A DNA stretch of 64,000 bases from NCBI GenBank assembly GCA_963709185.1, contig CAVPVQ010000022.1, forward strand, positions 700,179 through 764,178. Reading direction: 5' to 3'. Shown here piece after piece: positions 17,242-27,033 of the stretch. Positions within the stretch are counted from its first letter, which is position 1, and every line of letters begins with the position of its first letter. The stretch is from Roseiarcus sp963709185 (GTDB lineage: Bacteria > Pseudomonadota > Alphaproteobacteria > Rhizobiales > Beijerinckiaceae). The translations under genes were made by a program, and so were the position numbers. The notes beneath the pieces are model-generated. The model had not been told where the DNA came from. It worked only from the letters and a program-made list of their open reading frames with translations, and ran no database searches.

Positions 17242-19218
17242 ATGCTGGAACCACGCCCTGTCAAGGATCACGCCTCGGCTGCTCGAATCAAGGGAAGGGG
17301 CGCGGGAACCGCCGCGATTGAAACGGGCGCCGTCAAGGCCCCAACAACCGAAGCGACTTTCACCGCAGCGGCGCTCGAAGATCCACGCGCACCGACGGTG
17401 AAGGACGCCGTCGCGGCTATGACTTGGAGCCCGATCGAGAACGGCGAGAATTGCGAACCGCGCCAAGGAACAAGCAGCGCCGTCGCCCGTTCGCACGCGG
17501 CATGCGCGGCGCCGGAAACGCCCCCGTGTGGCGCGGCGGCAAATTCGTTGGACCGGCTTTTGCACGCTCGGGAGGCGCGATTGACCGGCTCCCTCTCGCC
17601 TGTATCGCTGGCGCTCGCATATTTGGATTGGAGCCTGCACCTCGCCAACGCCCCGGGACGTCGCCTCGAACTTATCGAGGAGGCGGCGCGCCAGTGGATG
17701 CGCCTCGGGTCACCGAGCCATTGGACCAAACCCTCGTATGGCGATCATCGGTTTGCCGACGAGGCCTGGGGCCGCCCCCCATTCAACATCATGGCGCAGG
17801 GCTTCCTGCTGGCCGAGGAATGGTGGCGTGATGCCGCTATCGGACCGCCGGGAGTCGCAAAATCACACGCCGACGTCGTGTCCTTTGCAGCGCGGCAGTT
17901 CCTCGATGTCTTCTCGCCGTCGAATTTCGCGTGGACGAACCCGGAGGCGCGGAGGGCGACGGTTGAGCAGTCGGGGGCGAACCTCGTGAGAGGCTGTCGG
18001 AACTTTTCAGAAGACCTGCGGAGGTTGGCGAATGGGCTTCCCATGGACGAAGTCAAAGGCTTTGCCGTAGGAGAGGATGTCGCCGTGACGCCGGGCAAGG
18101 TTGTTCTGCGCAATGACCTCATGGAGTTGATCCAGTATGCGCCGACAACAGCAACGGTTCGTCCGGAGCCGATCCTCGTCGTTCCCGCGTGGATCATGAA
18201 ATACTATATTCTCGACCTCTCGCCGAACAACTCGTTCATCCGCTATCTCGTCTCGCAGGGCTATACCGTCTTCTGCATTTCCTGGCGCAATCCCGGTCCC
18301 GAGCTGCGCGAGACGTCGCTTGACGACTATCGGCGACTCGGTGTGATGGCGGCGCTCGACGCCGTGACCGCCATGTGCGCGGGGCGCGGGGTTCACGCCT
18401 GCGGATACTGTCTGGGCGGGACGCTTCTCGCCATCGCCGCGGCGGCAATGGCGCGCGACGGCGATGAGCGGTTTGCCACTGTAACCCTGCTCGCCGCGCA
18501 GACAGACTTCACGGAAGCAGGCGAGTTGCAACTCTTCACGGATGAGAGCCAGCTCGCCCTTCTCGACGACGTGATGTGGCGGCAGGGCTATCTCGACAGC
18601 AGTCAGATGGCGGGCGCGTTCCAGATGTTGCGCTCCAACGATCTTGTGTGGTCGCGCCTCGTCAAAACCTATCTTCTGGGGGAGCGAGAGCAGCCCAACG
18701 ACCTGATGGCGTGGAACGCCGACGCAACCCGTATGCCGTTCCGCATGCACTCCGAATATCTGCGGCGGATGTTCCTTCACAACGATCTGGCGGAAGGGCG
18801 ATATCGCGTGGACGCGCGACCGATTGCCGTCTCGGAGATCAGCGCGCCGCTTTTCGCCGTGAGCACCGAAACCGACCATGTGGCGCCCTGGAAGTCCGTC
18901 TATAAGCTTCACCTGCTCAACGAGGGCGACATCACATTCGTCCTCACTTCCGGGGGGCACAACGCCGGCATAGTCAGCGAGCCAGGACATGCCCATCGCC
19001 ATTATCGGCTTGCCCATCGGGAAAGCCATGGCCCCTATGCCGCGCCCGAGGAATGGATGGCCGCGGCGACGGAACAAGAGGGATCCTGGTGGCCCGCATG
19101 GATAGACTGGCTGAACGATCGTTCCGGCGCCGCCGTCAGCCCGCCTGCCTTGAGCGCGCCGGAAAAGGGCTACGCCGCCCTCGCCGACGCCCCGGGCGAC
19201 TATGTGCGCGAACGCTAA
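17242..19218 (+). CDS. phaC: Polyhydroxyalkanoate synthase (PhaC)
   Basis: Polymerises 3-hydroxyacyl-CoA into polyhydroxyalkanoate granules. The 658-residue protein has the lipase-like box GYCLGG with nucleophile C390. The catalytic Asp lies in TDHVAPW and the His in GGHNAG. The C-terminus (WWPAWIDWL) is typical of class I/II synthases. The first roughly 100 residues are low-complexity, so the start is uncertain; an in-frame TTG at 17182 and an ATG at 17419 are alternatives. It leads the operon phaC, MaoC-Pta, ackA. The FNR box upstream suggests induction at low oxygen, when polymer acts as a reductant sink. Confidence 0.92.
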   Translation: MLEPRPVKDHASAARIKGRGAGTAAIETGAVKAPTTEATFTAAALEDPRAPTVKDAVAAMTWSPIENGENCEPRQGTSSAVARSHAACAAPETPPCGAAANSLDRLLHAREARLTGSLSPVSLALAYLDWSLHLANAPGRRLELIEEAARQWMRLGSPSHWTKPSYGDHRFADEAWGRPPFNIMAQGFLLAEEWWRDAAIGPPGVAKSHADVVSFAARQFLDVFSPSNFAWTNPEARRATVEQSGANLVRGCRNFSEDLRRLANGLPMDEVKGFAVGEDVAVTPGKVVLRNDLMELIQYAPTTATVRPEPILVVPAWIMKYYILDLSPNNSFIRYLVSQGYTVFCISWRNPGPELRETSLDDYRRLGVMAALDAVTAMCAGRGVHACGYCLGGTLLAIAAAAMARDGDERFATVTLLAAQTDFTEAGELQLFTDESQLALLDDVMWRQGYLDSSQMAGAFQMLRSNDLVWSRLVKTYLLGEREQPNDLMAWNADATRMPFRMHSEYLRRMFLHNDLAEGRYRVDARPIAVSEISAPLFAVSTETDHVAPWKSVYKLHLLNEGDITFVLTSGGHNAGIVSEPGHAHRHYRLAHRESHGPYAAPEEWMAAATEQEGSWWPAWIDWLNDRSGAAVSPPALSAPEKGYAALADAPGDYVRER

Positions 19219-20668
19219 GCAAGTGAGAAGCGCCGTGAACATTGTAAAGTCGTCCGCGTCCGACGGCATGATCGAGAACCGGACGTTCGACGAGATCGCC
19301 ATTGGCGACGGAGCCAGCCTTTCGCGCAAAGTATCCCAGCGGGACATCGACCTCTTCGCGGTCATTTCCGGCGACGTCAACCCGACCCATATGGATCCGG
19401 CCTATGCCAAGGCCGACACGTTCCACAAGATCATCGCGCACGGCATGCTGGGCGCGGGATTGATCTCCAGCGTGCTCGGCACGAAACTGCCGGGGCCCGG
19501 CACAATCTATCTTGGTCAGGATATGCGCTTTCTTCACCCGGTGAGCATCGGGGATACGATCACGGCGACGTTGAAGGTGACGGAAAAGCATCCCGACAGA
19601 GGCGATCTGGCGCTTGATTGCCGCTGCACGAATCAGAGCGGCCAACTCGTCATCAGCGGCACGGCCCATGTGCGGGCTCCCACGGAAAAGGTGCGTCGGC
19701 CGCGAATCGAGTTGCCGGACGTGCAGCTTAGCCGTCACGAACGGTTTCGGGCGCTGCTCGCCGCCGCCGCCGGGCATGCTCCTCTGGCGACGGCGGTCGC
19801 TTACCCCTGCGACGCGAACGCTCTCGGCGCGGCGGTCGAAGCGGCGCTTGCCGGTCTGATCACTCCGATTCTGGTCGGGCCGAAGAGCGCTATCGTCAAC
19901 GCGGCGGAAGCGGCGAAAGTGGATATCGCATCGTTCCGGTTGGTCGATGTCGCGGATAGCGAGGCGGCGGCGGTTGCGGCCGTTGGCTTGGTGCAACGGG
20001 GCGAGGCGGCGCTGCTGATGAAGGGCTCGCTGCACACCGACCAACTGCTCCATCCCGTATTGGCTCCAGATAGCGGTCTTCGCACTGGCCGTCGGCTCAG
20101 CCACGTCTATCTGATGGACGTGCCGAGCTATCCCCGTCCCTTGCTCGTCACGGACGCCGCCGTGAACATCGCGCCCGATCTCGAGGACAAACGCGACATC
20201 GTCCAAAACGCCATCGATTTCGCTCACGTCATGGGAATAGAGAGGCCGCGCGTTGCGCTGCTGTCGGCCGTCGAGACCGTCAATCCCAGGATGCGATCGA
20301 CGCTCGACGCCGCTGCGCTCTGCAAGATGGCCGAACGCGGCCAAATCACCGGCGGCCTGTTGGACGGTCCCTTGGCGTTCGACAATGCGGTCAGCCCGGA
20401 GGCCGCGGCGGAGAAGGGAATTGTCTCCGAGGTCGCCGGCCAGGCGGATATTCTGCTGGCGCCAGACCTCGAGGCTGGCAACATGCTGGCGAAGCAGTTG
20501 ATCTTCCTGGCAGGCGCCGATGCGGCCGGCATTGTGCTCGGGGCCCGGGTTCCGATCATCCTGGCGAGCCGCGCCGACGCCGAGCGGACCCGGATGGCGT
20601 CGTGCGCGGTGGCGGTGCTGATCGCGCGTCGGCAGGCGGCCGGGCTTCAGACCACCGAGGCGACCTGA
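19202..20668 (+). CDS. Bifunctional MaoC-like hydratase / phosphate acetyltransferase
   Basis: A 488-residue fusion. The N-terminal part (about residues 25-150) is a MaoC/(R)-hydratase hot-dog domain with the catalytic Asp and His in SGDVNPTHMD. The C-terminal part (about residues 175-480) is a phosphate acetyl/butyryltransferase with the family stretch NPRMRSTLDAAALCKM and the end QLIFLAGADAAGIVLGARVP. It would interconvert acyl-CoA and acyl-phosphate and supply (R)-3-hydroxyacyl-CoA. Its ATG overlaps phaC by 17 bases; a GTG at 19235 and ATG at 19268 are alternative starts. Its placement between phaC and ackA links polymer synthesis to acetyl-phosphate. Confidence 0.92.
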   Translation: MCANAKQVRSAVNIVKSSASDGMIENRTFDEIAIGDGASLSRKVSQRDIDLFAVISGDVNPTHMDPAYAKADTFHKIIAHGMLGAGLISSVLGTKLPGPGTIYLGQDMRFLHPVSIGDTITATLKVTEKHPDRGDLALDCRCTNQSGQLVISGTAHVRAPTEKVRRPRIELPDVQLSRHERFRALLAAAAGHAPLATAVAYPCDANALGAAVEAALAGLITPILVGPKSAIVNAAEAAKVDIASFRLVDVADSEAAAVAAVGLVQRGEAALLMKGSLHTDQLLHPVLAPDSGLRTGRRLSHVYLMDVPSYPRPLLVTDAAVNIAPDLEDKRDIVQNAIDFAHVMGIERPRVALLSAVETVNPRMRSTLDAAALCKMAERGQITGGLLDGPLAFDNAVSPEAAAEKGIVSEVAGQADILLAPDLEAGNMLAKQLIFLAGADAAGIVLGARVPIILASRADAERTRMASCAVAVLIARRQAAGLQTTEAT

Positions 20669-20671
20669 GCC

Positions 20672-21883
20672 ATGGCCGACGCCATCCTTACCCTCAATGC
20701 CGGTTCATCGAGCATCAAGTTCTCACTCTTCGAAGTGGGCGATTCAGATCATCTAAAGCTTGTGTCCGCAGGCGAAGTCGAGGGGATTGGCTCCGCGCCG
20801 CATTTCATCGCGCGCGATCCGGTCGGCGCAGTCCTGGCGGAACAGCGCTGGCCTGATCCGAAGCAACCGTTCCAGAGATTTCTGGAGGCGGTGATCGGGT
20901 GGGCGGAGCGCCATCTTGGCGCCGACACACTGATCGCCGTCGGCCATCGCGTGGTTCACGGCGGCCCCAACCATGACCGGCCGGAGCGCGTGACGCCGGA
21001 ACTTCTCAGCGCGCTCGACGAACTAACGCCGCTCGCGCCTTTGCACGAACCCCACAACATCGCGCCGATAAGGGCGATCGCCGCGACACGACCGAAGCTC
21101 CCACAGGTCGTGTGCTTCGACACAGCCTTTCATCATACGATGCCCGCCGTCGCGACCCGTTTCGCGTTGCCGCGCCAGTATGAGCGGGCTGGCGTGCGGC
21201 GCTATGGCTTCCACGGTCTTTCCTATGAATACATCGCCCGACAGCTGGCCAAGGTCGCGCCCGAACTGGCCAAGGGACGCGTCATCGCAGCTCATCTCGG
21301 CAATGGCGCCAGCCTTTGCGCCATGCTGAACGGCGGCAGCATCGACACCACGATGGGGTTCACGGCGCTGGACGGCCTGGTCATGGGGACGCGTTGCGGA
21401 AATCTCGATCCGGGAGTGATCCTCTATCTGGAGGAGGAGCGAGGGCTGACCGCGAAGCAGGTCGAAGACCTTCTTTATCAGCGTTCGGGATTGCTCGGCG
21501 TCTCCGACGGGATCGCCAGCGATATGCGGACCCTTCTGGTCAGCGCCGACCCCTGCGCGAGGGACGCGATCGAGCTCTTCGTATACCGGATCGCGCGGGA
21601 GATCGGCGCTCTCACGAGCTCGTTGGGTGGACTGGACGGCCTGGTCTTCACGGCTGGCATCGGAGAGCATGCGCCGGCGATCCGAGAGATGGTCTGCGCG
21701 CGCCTTGGCTGGCTCGGAGTTGATCTCGATGCGGTCGCGAACGGCCGAAACGCTGCGATCATAAGTACGCCGGAGAGCCGCGTCTCCGTTCGGATGATCC
21801 CGACCGATGAAGAAGCGATGATCGCCCGCCATACTCTGGATACGATCGAACGGCGCCCACGAACGATCCCCGCGACCCGATAG
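20672..21883 (+). CDS. ackA: Acetate kinase
   Basis: Makes ATP and acetate from acetyl-phosphate and ADP. The 403-residue protein starts 3 bases after the MaoC-Pta stop. It has LNAGSSSIKFSLF near the N-terminus. GHRVVHGG, FDTAFHHTMP and HLGNGAS follow in order, then GTRCGNLDPG and FTAGIGEHAP. These cover the nucleotide- and phosphate-binding regions, and the length is typical. With the phosphoketolase downstream it closes an acetyl-phosphate to ATP branch. Confidence 0.96.
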   Translation: MADAILTLNAGSSSIKFSLFEVGDSDHLKLVSAGEVEGIGSAPHFIARDPVGAVLAEQRWPDPKQPFQRFLEAVIGWAERHLGADTLIAVGHRVVHGGPNHDRPERVTPELLSALDELTPLAPLHEPHNIAPIRAIAATRPKLPQVVCFDTAFHHTMPAVATRFALPRQYERAGVRRYGFHGLSYEYIARQLAKVAPELAKGRVIAAHLGNGASLCAMLNGGSIDTTMGFTALDGLVMGTRCGNLDPGVILYLEEERGLTAKQVEDLLYQRSGLLGVSDGIASDMRTLLVSADPCARDAIELFVYRIAREIGALTSSLGGLDGLVFTAGIGEHAPAIREMVCARLGWLGVDLDAVANGRNAAIISTPESRVSVRMIPTDEEAMIARHTLDTIERRPRTIPATR

Positions 21884-22202
21884 GTTCGACTTGGCTTTCG
21901 CAGAGCGGCTGTCATCAACACAATCGCACCGTTGAGTTGGGCTGAGACTCGAATTTGCATATTCTCGTTGTCCAGAGCGCACTCCCGCGAAGGAAAATGC
22001 TTCCGCTCACGATGGCGCGGGCCGCGCCCGCTTTCCGGGCCGTGGAACGCGCGAAGCCTAAAGTCCACGCAAGTGAGCTTGATCTCGATCAAGGCCACGT
22101 GCGTCATTGGCGCTATTGAAAAGCCTGTTTCGCGCTGTAAGGCCGCTCCGCGTCGTCGCAGCGCGGCGTCGGAAGAGCGCTATTTGAACCGGGAAGCTCC
22201 TC
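21884..22202. other. Intergenic region between ackA and xfp with an FNR box
   Basis: No gene is visible here. The stretch carries the FNR box at 22079, so the phosphoketolase probably has its own promoter rather than depending on phaC-ackA readthrough. Confidence 0.6.
22079..22092. promoter_or_regulatory. Perfect FNR/FixK box upstream of phosphoketolase
   Basis: TTGATCTCGATCAA is a perfect consensus palindrome ending 110 bases before the phosphoketolase ATG. Confidence 0.82.
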
Positions 22203-24566
22203 ATGGCCGATCCCTTGTCGCCCGATCTCCTGACAAAAATGCACGCTTACTGGCGCGCGGCAAACTACCTTTCGGTCGGGCAGATCTACCTGCAAGACAA
22301 CCCGCTGCTGGAATCCCCGCTCAGACCTGAGCATGTGAAGCCCCGGCTGCTCGGACATTGGGGCACCACGACGGGGCTGAACTTTCTCTATGTCCACCTC
22401 AACCGGCTGATCAAAGAGAACGATCTCAACATGATCTACGTCATTGGCCCCGGTCACGGCGGTCCAGGTCTGGTGGCGCACGCCTATCTGGAAGGCTCGT
22501 ACACCGAGCGCTATCCGGCGATCGAGCGCAGCGCGAGCGGGTTGCGGCGCCTCTTTCGTCAGTTCTCCTGGCCCTACGGCATTCCCAGTCATGTGTCGCC
22601 GGAAACGCCTGGCTCGATTCACGAAGGCGGCGAGCTGGGCTATTCATTGGCCCACGCCTATGGCGCAGCTTTCGACAATCCCGATCTGATCGTTGCCTGC
22701 ATTGTCGGCGACGGTGAGGCGGAAACCGGGCCGCTGGCGACGAGCTGGCACGCCAACAAGTTCCTGAACCCGGCGCGCGACGGCGCGGTTCTGCCGATTC
22801 TTCATCTCAATGGGTTCAAGATCGCCAACCCGACGGTGCTCGCACGCATCGGTCGGGACGAGCTGACGGAGCTGTTGCGCGGCTATGGTTATGAGCCGCA
22901 TTTTGTCGAAGGCGACGATCCGGCGCTCGTGCACCAAAGTCTCGCCGCCACGCTCGATGAAATTCTTGTGCGCATCCGTCAGATTCAGGGCGCCGCGCGT
23001 TCAGGCAAGGAGGGCAGGGGCCTTGAACGGCCGCGCTGGCCGATGATCGTCTTCCGCACGCCCAAGGGCTGGACCGGGCCGAAATTCGTCGATGGCAAGC
23101 CGGTCGAGGGCACTTGGCGCGCGCACCAGGTGCCGATCGCAGACTTCAAGAAGCCCGAACACCTCCAGCAACTCGAAGCCTGGATGCAGAGCTATCGCCC
23201 ACGGGAATTGTTCGACAAAAACGGAAAATTTCGTGCGGAGTTTGCCGCGCTGGCGCCGACCGGCCATCGGCGCATGGGCTCGAATCCCCACGCGAACGGG
23301 GGGGAATTGTTGCGGCCGCTTTCAATGCCGCACTTCCGCGACTATGCGGTAAAGGTTTCGAAGCCGGGCGCGGTCGCGGCGGAATCGACGCGCGTCTTGG
23401 GGGGTTTTCTGCGCGATGTGATGAGGCTCAATCTCGGCGCGCAGAATTTCCGTCTGTTCGGCCCCGATGAGACCGCATCGAATCGATTGGAGGCGGTCTA
23501 TCAAGTCTCCGGCAAGGAATGGATGGCTGAGGTCGAAGACGTCGACATCGATCTGAGCCCCGAAGGCCGCGTCATGGAGGTCCTGAGCGAGCATCTGTGC
23601 CAGGGCTGGCTAGAAGGCTACCTCCTCACCGGACGCCATGGTTTGTTCTCCTGCTATGAGGCCTTCATTCATATCGTCGATTCGATGGTCAACCAGCACG
23701 CGAAATGGTTGAAGGTCAGCAGCAAAATCCCGTGGCGCAAGCCGATCGCATCGCTCAATTACCTGCTCACCTCCCATGTCTGGCGGCAGGATCATAACGG
23801 CTTTTCGCACCAGGATCCGGGCTTTATCGATCATCTCGCGAACAAGAAATCGGATATCGCTCGCATCTATCTTCCGCCCGACGCCAATTGCCTGCTGTCC
23901 GTCGCAGATCATTGTTTGCGCAGCCGCAACTACATCAACGTGATTGTCGCCGGCAAACAACCTGAGTGGCAGTGGCTCGATATCGACTCAGCCGTCCGCC
24001 ATTGCACGGTCGGCGCTGGCGTCTGGGAATGGGCCAGCAACGACGGCGGCGATCCTGATGTGGTGATGGCTTGCGCGGGCGATATCCCGACGCTTGAGAC
24101 GCTCGCCGCCGTTGCGCTTCTGCGCAGCTACGTTCCCGACATCCGCATCCGCCTCGTCAACGTGGTGGATCTGATGGTGCTGCAGCCGCAGTCCGAGCAC
24201 CCCCACGGCCTGGAAGATCAGGATTTCGATGAATTGTTCACGACGGACAGGCCGGTTATTTTTGCGTTTCACGGCTATCCCTCGTTGATTCACAAATTGA
24301 CCTATCGGCGGCGCAACCACGACAACATCCATGTGCGCGGCTACAAAGAGGAAGGAACGACCACCACCCCCTTCGACATGGTCGTGTTGAACAATCTCGA
24401 CCGCTATCAGCTCGCGCTGGATGCGATCCGGCGCATTCCAAGGCTCAGCGATCAGATCGATAAGGCGACCGCGCGCTACTGGACGACGATGGAGCGCCAT
24501 AAGCTCTATATCAGCGAGCATGGCGATGACATGCCAGAGGTTCGCGATTGGCGTTGGAGCTTATGA
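22203..24566 (+). CDS. xfp: Xylulose-5-phosphate/fructose-6-phosphate phosphoketolase
   Basis: Thiamine-diphosphate enzyme that splits xylulose-5-phosphate (or fructose-6-phosphate) with phosphate into acetyl-phosphate and a sugar phosphate. The 787-residue length is typical. Visible family features include EGGELGYSLAHAYGAAFDNP and the cofactor motif GDGEAETGPLATSW. HLNGFKIANPTVLAR and the C-terminal EGTTTTPFDM are also characteristic. Acetyl-phosphate can go to AckA for ATP or through Pta to acetyl-CoA and PhaC. It has its own FNR box and is followed by an IS scar. Confidence 0.96.
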   Translation: MADPLSPDLLTKMHAYWRAANYLSVGQIYLQDNPLLESPLRPEHVKPRLLGHWGTTTGLNFLYVHLNRLIKENDLNMIYVIGPGHGGPGLVAHAYLEGSYTERYPAIERSASGLRRLFRQFSWPYGIPSHVSPETPGSIHEGGELGYSLAHAYGAAFDNPDLIVACIVGDGEAETGPLATSWHANKFLNPARDGAVLPILHLNGFKIANPTVLARIGRDELTELLRGYGYEPHFVEGDDPALVHQSLAATLDEILVRIRQIQGAARSGKEGRGLERPRWPMIVFRTPKGWTGPKFVDGKPVEGTWRAHQVPIADFKKPEHLQQLEAWMQSYRPRELFDKNGKFRAEFAALAPTGHRRMGSNPHANGGELLRPLSMPHFRDYAVKVSKPGAVAAESTRVLGGFLRDVMRLNLGAQNFRLFGPDETASNRLEAVYQVSGKEWMAEVEDVDIDLSPEGRVMEVLSEHLCQGWLEGYLLTGRHGLFSCYEAFIHIVDSMVNQHAKWLKVSSKIPWRKPIASLNYLLTSHVWRQDHNGFSHQDPGFIDHLANKKSDIARIYLPPDANCLLSVADHCLRSRNYINVIVAGKQPEWQWLDIDSAVRHCTVGAGVWEWASNDGGDPDVVMACAGDIPTLETLAAVALLRSYVPDIRIRLVNVVDLMVLQPQSEHPHGLEDQDFDELFTTDRPVIFAFHGYPSLIHKLTYRRRNHDNIHVRGYKEEGTTTTPFDMVVLNNLDRYQLALDAIRRIPRLSDQIDKATARYWTTMERHKLYISEHGDDMPEVRDWRWSL

Positions 24567-24817
24567 AACGGGACCGCAGGCGCAGGCGTTGCGGAGGCCA
24601 GGCAAGGCTTGCGTGTTTTCCTGTAAACTGCGGCTCCGGTCGTTGCAATTGGCAGCGCGGGGAAAAGCGTTGAATGCCGAAAGCCTCAAGAATTCTTCGA
24701 TCCCCAGCCCAATGCGACCGAAAATGAATCCGAGGGTGCTTCAATCAATATCCGGGCGAAGGATTTAGAGCGGACTCCGATCAACCTGTATCGTGTCCGC
24801 ACGCATTGAAGTAACTC

Positions 24818-25493
24818 TCACATTCGGCCGGTTTTGCGCGGGAAGGCTTTCAGCCTGGAGCGGGCTTTTTCGATCGGGTTCATGTCCGGGCCGTAAGGCG
24901 GCGGATATCGCAACCGAGCCCGGCTGCTTTTATGAGTTGCTCGACGCTCGGTCCCTCGTGGCTCGAGAGATCGTCCATGATGACGATGTCGCCATATGAG
25001 AGCGTGGCAACGAGGCATTGTTCCACCCCGTCCTCGAACAGGGCCGCGTTGATCGGCCGATCGAAAACCTTTGCCGTCAGGCCGGAAAGGCGTCGGCCGG
25101 CGCGGCGAACCAGTCCCGGCGTTGTTTCAGAATGTCCGTGCGATACTGCTCCTGGGCATGCGCGGACTATTTCTGAATATGATCTCGGGGCGATCGAAAG
25201 AACGCCACGGCACGGATGATGAGAAATTTTGGCTGCAATTGGCGATCAGGCGCTCCCGTACCTCCAGCAACGCGATATCCGGTCGGCGTCAGACCCAGCA
25301 GATAGCCGCGATGGGCCTCGACGCGGCCAGAGCGGCGATCGCCTCCGGTCAGAGCCGGGGACGTCTGGCCCGTGGCTTCGAAGCGCTTCACCCGGCGCGC
25401 CGCGCCGGCGATGCTCACCGCGAAACGCTTGGCCGCCGCTATCGGTAGACCATTTACGCCTCGGTAGAAGGCGTCAACGAGCAATCCTTCCAC
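24818..25493 (-). pseudogene. Decayed IS630-family transposase
   Basis: Read on the minus strand, successive pieces of an IS630 transposase appear in different frames. The N-terminal DNA-binding part is AAKRFAVSIAGAARRVKRF and GGDRRSGRVEAHRGYLLGL. Later pieces are FDRPINAALFEDGVEQCL, GDIVIMDDLSSHEGPSVE and PDMNPIEKARSRLKAF. Several frameshifts and missing segments make it non-functional, and the C-terminus is cut short. It differs from the intact IS630 copy at 49.0 kb, so the two are separate arrivals. It marks the boundary between the low-oxygen block and the nitrogen island. Confidence 0.8.
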
Positions 25494-25729
25494 GAATGCC
25501 TGGAGCGGCTGATCCGCGAGGCAAACAACTCGGCGCGACCGGCTTGATCGCGCTGCAACTGGTGCAAAGCCAGTTTCAGTGGAACCAGCGCGCCAGCCTG
25601 CTTGCGACCGCGATCAAATAGCCGGCAGCGCCGGCTCTTCGGGGGTCGCGGCCTCGGAAGCGTGGTGCTTCGCGGGTGGAGCGGAGCGCGCCGTCCGGGA
25701 GGGACGGCGCGACAGCCTGCGCCGCCCGG
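25494..25729. other. Unassigned stretch between IS630 scar and amt
   Basis: Two short plus-strand peptide stretches (SFHECLERLIREANNSA and GLIALQLVQSQFQWNQRASL) lie in neighbouring frames and could be the broken C-terminus of an unknown gene. I do not recognise it. Confidence 0.3.
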
Positions 25730-26974
25730 TCACAGCCCCTGCGGATAGGCCTCCTCGCCGTGCAATTCCTCGTCGAGGCCGGTTTCCTGCGCCTTGGCGT
25801 CGGTGCGGGCTGGGGTGACGTGGTCGATCAGCCACAGCATCCCGTAGGTGAAGACGAACGCCCAGGCGGCGCACAGTACGGCGGCGATGCATTGCTTGGC
25901 GAAAAATCCGCCGCCGCCGAGCAACAGGCCGTCCGCGCCCGCGGAGTTCCACGCGGTGGAGGCGAACACTCCCAGCAGGATGACGCCGAGGAAGCCGCCG
26001 ACCCCGTGCACGCCCCAGACGTCGAGCGCGTCGTCCCATCCCATCCGGTTCTTGAGCAGCACCGCATAATAGCAGGCGATGCTCGCCACGATGCCGATGA
26101 TCGCCGCCGAGCCCAGCGAGACATAGCCGGCGCCCGGCGTGATCGTCGCCAGACCCGCCACCGTGCCGGTCAGCAGCCCGACGAACTTCGGCCGCTTGGC
26201 GTAGCTCCATTCGATGACCAGCCAGGTCACGCCGGCGAACGAGGCGGCGACGTCGGTGTTGAGGAAGGCCGAGGCCGTCACCGCGTCGACGCGCAGCTCC
26301 GACCCGGCGTTGAAGCCGTACCAGCCGAACCACAACAGCCCGGTGCCCAGCGCGATCAGCGGGACGTTGTGCGGCTTGTTGACCATCACGCTGCGGCGTC
26401 CGACGAAGAACACCGACGCCAGCGCCGCAAAGCCCGCGGTGGTGTGGACGACGATGCCGCCGGCAAAATCCAGCACGCCCCATTTGGCCAGCACGCCTTC
26501 GGGGCTCCATATCATGTGCACGAACGGGAAATAGACGAAAATCAGCCACGCGGTCAGGAACAGGAAATACGCCTTGAAGGTGACGCGGTCGGCGAAGGCG
26601 CCGGTGATCAGCGCCGGGGTGATGATCGCGAACATCATCTGGTAGGCGATGTGGACGACCAGCGGAATCCCGGCGTCATTGCCGGAGAACATCGTCTGCA
26701 AGGTGACGCCGCGCAGGAACGCATAGGTCGTGGGATCGCCGATGACGCCGCCGAGGGTCGGCCCGAAGCACATCGAATAGCCGAAGGCGAACCACAGCAC
26801 GGTGGTCCAGCTCAGCGACATGAAGCTCTGCATCATCACGGTCAGGACGTTCTTGCGTCCGACGAGGCCGCCGTAGAAGAACGCGAGACCGGGCGTCATC
26901 AACATGACGAGGCTCGCGCAGATCAGCATGAAAGCGGTGTTGCCGATGTTGATTGGCGCATCTGCGGCGTTCAT
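25730..26974 (-). CDS. amt: Ammonium transporter (Amt)
   Basis: Inner-membrane ammonium channel of the Amt/MEP/Rh family. The 414-residue protein has about eleven helices. Family landmarks are TPGLAFFYGGLV near the N-terminus, DFAGGIVVHTTAG with the first pore histidine, and VWGVHGVGG with the second. No glnK lies beside it, unlike the standard glnK-amtB pair. It is last in the minus-strand set fdrA, DUF1116, carbamate kinase, amt, which implies a role in recovering ammonia from that pathway. Start chosen at the ATG at 26974, preceded by GGGAGGAA. Confidence 0.95.
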   Translation of the reverse strand: MNAADAPINIGNTAFMLICASLVMLMTPGLAFFYGGLVGRKNVLTVMMQSFMSLSWTTVLWFAFGYSMCFGPTLGGVIGDPTTYAFLRGVTLQTMFSGNDAGIPLVVHIAYQMMFAIITPALITGAFADRVTFKAYFLFLTAWLIFVYFPFVHMIWSPEGVLAKWGVLDFAGGIVVHTTAGFAALASVFFVGRRSVMVNKPHNVPLIALGTGLLWFGWYGFNAGSELRVDAVTASAFLNTDVAASFAGVTWLVIEWSYAKRPKFVGLLTGTVAGLATITPGAGYVSLGSAAIIGIVASIACYYAVLLKNRMGWDDALDVWGVHGVGGFLGVILLGVFASTAWNSAGADGLLLGGGGFFAKQCIAAVLCAAWAFVFTYGMLWLIDHVTPARTDAKAQETGLDEELHGEEAYPQGL

Positions 26975-27033
26975 GAGTTCCTCCCTGTGTTCTCGAGCGT
27001 CCGGTTCGCGCCGTCGCCCGATTGTTTTGTTGG

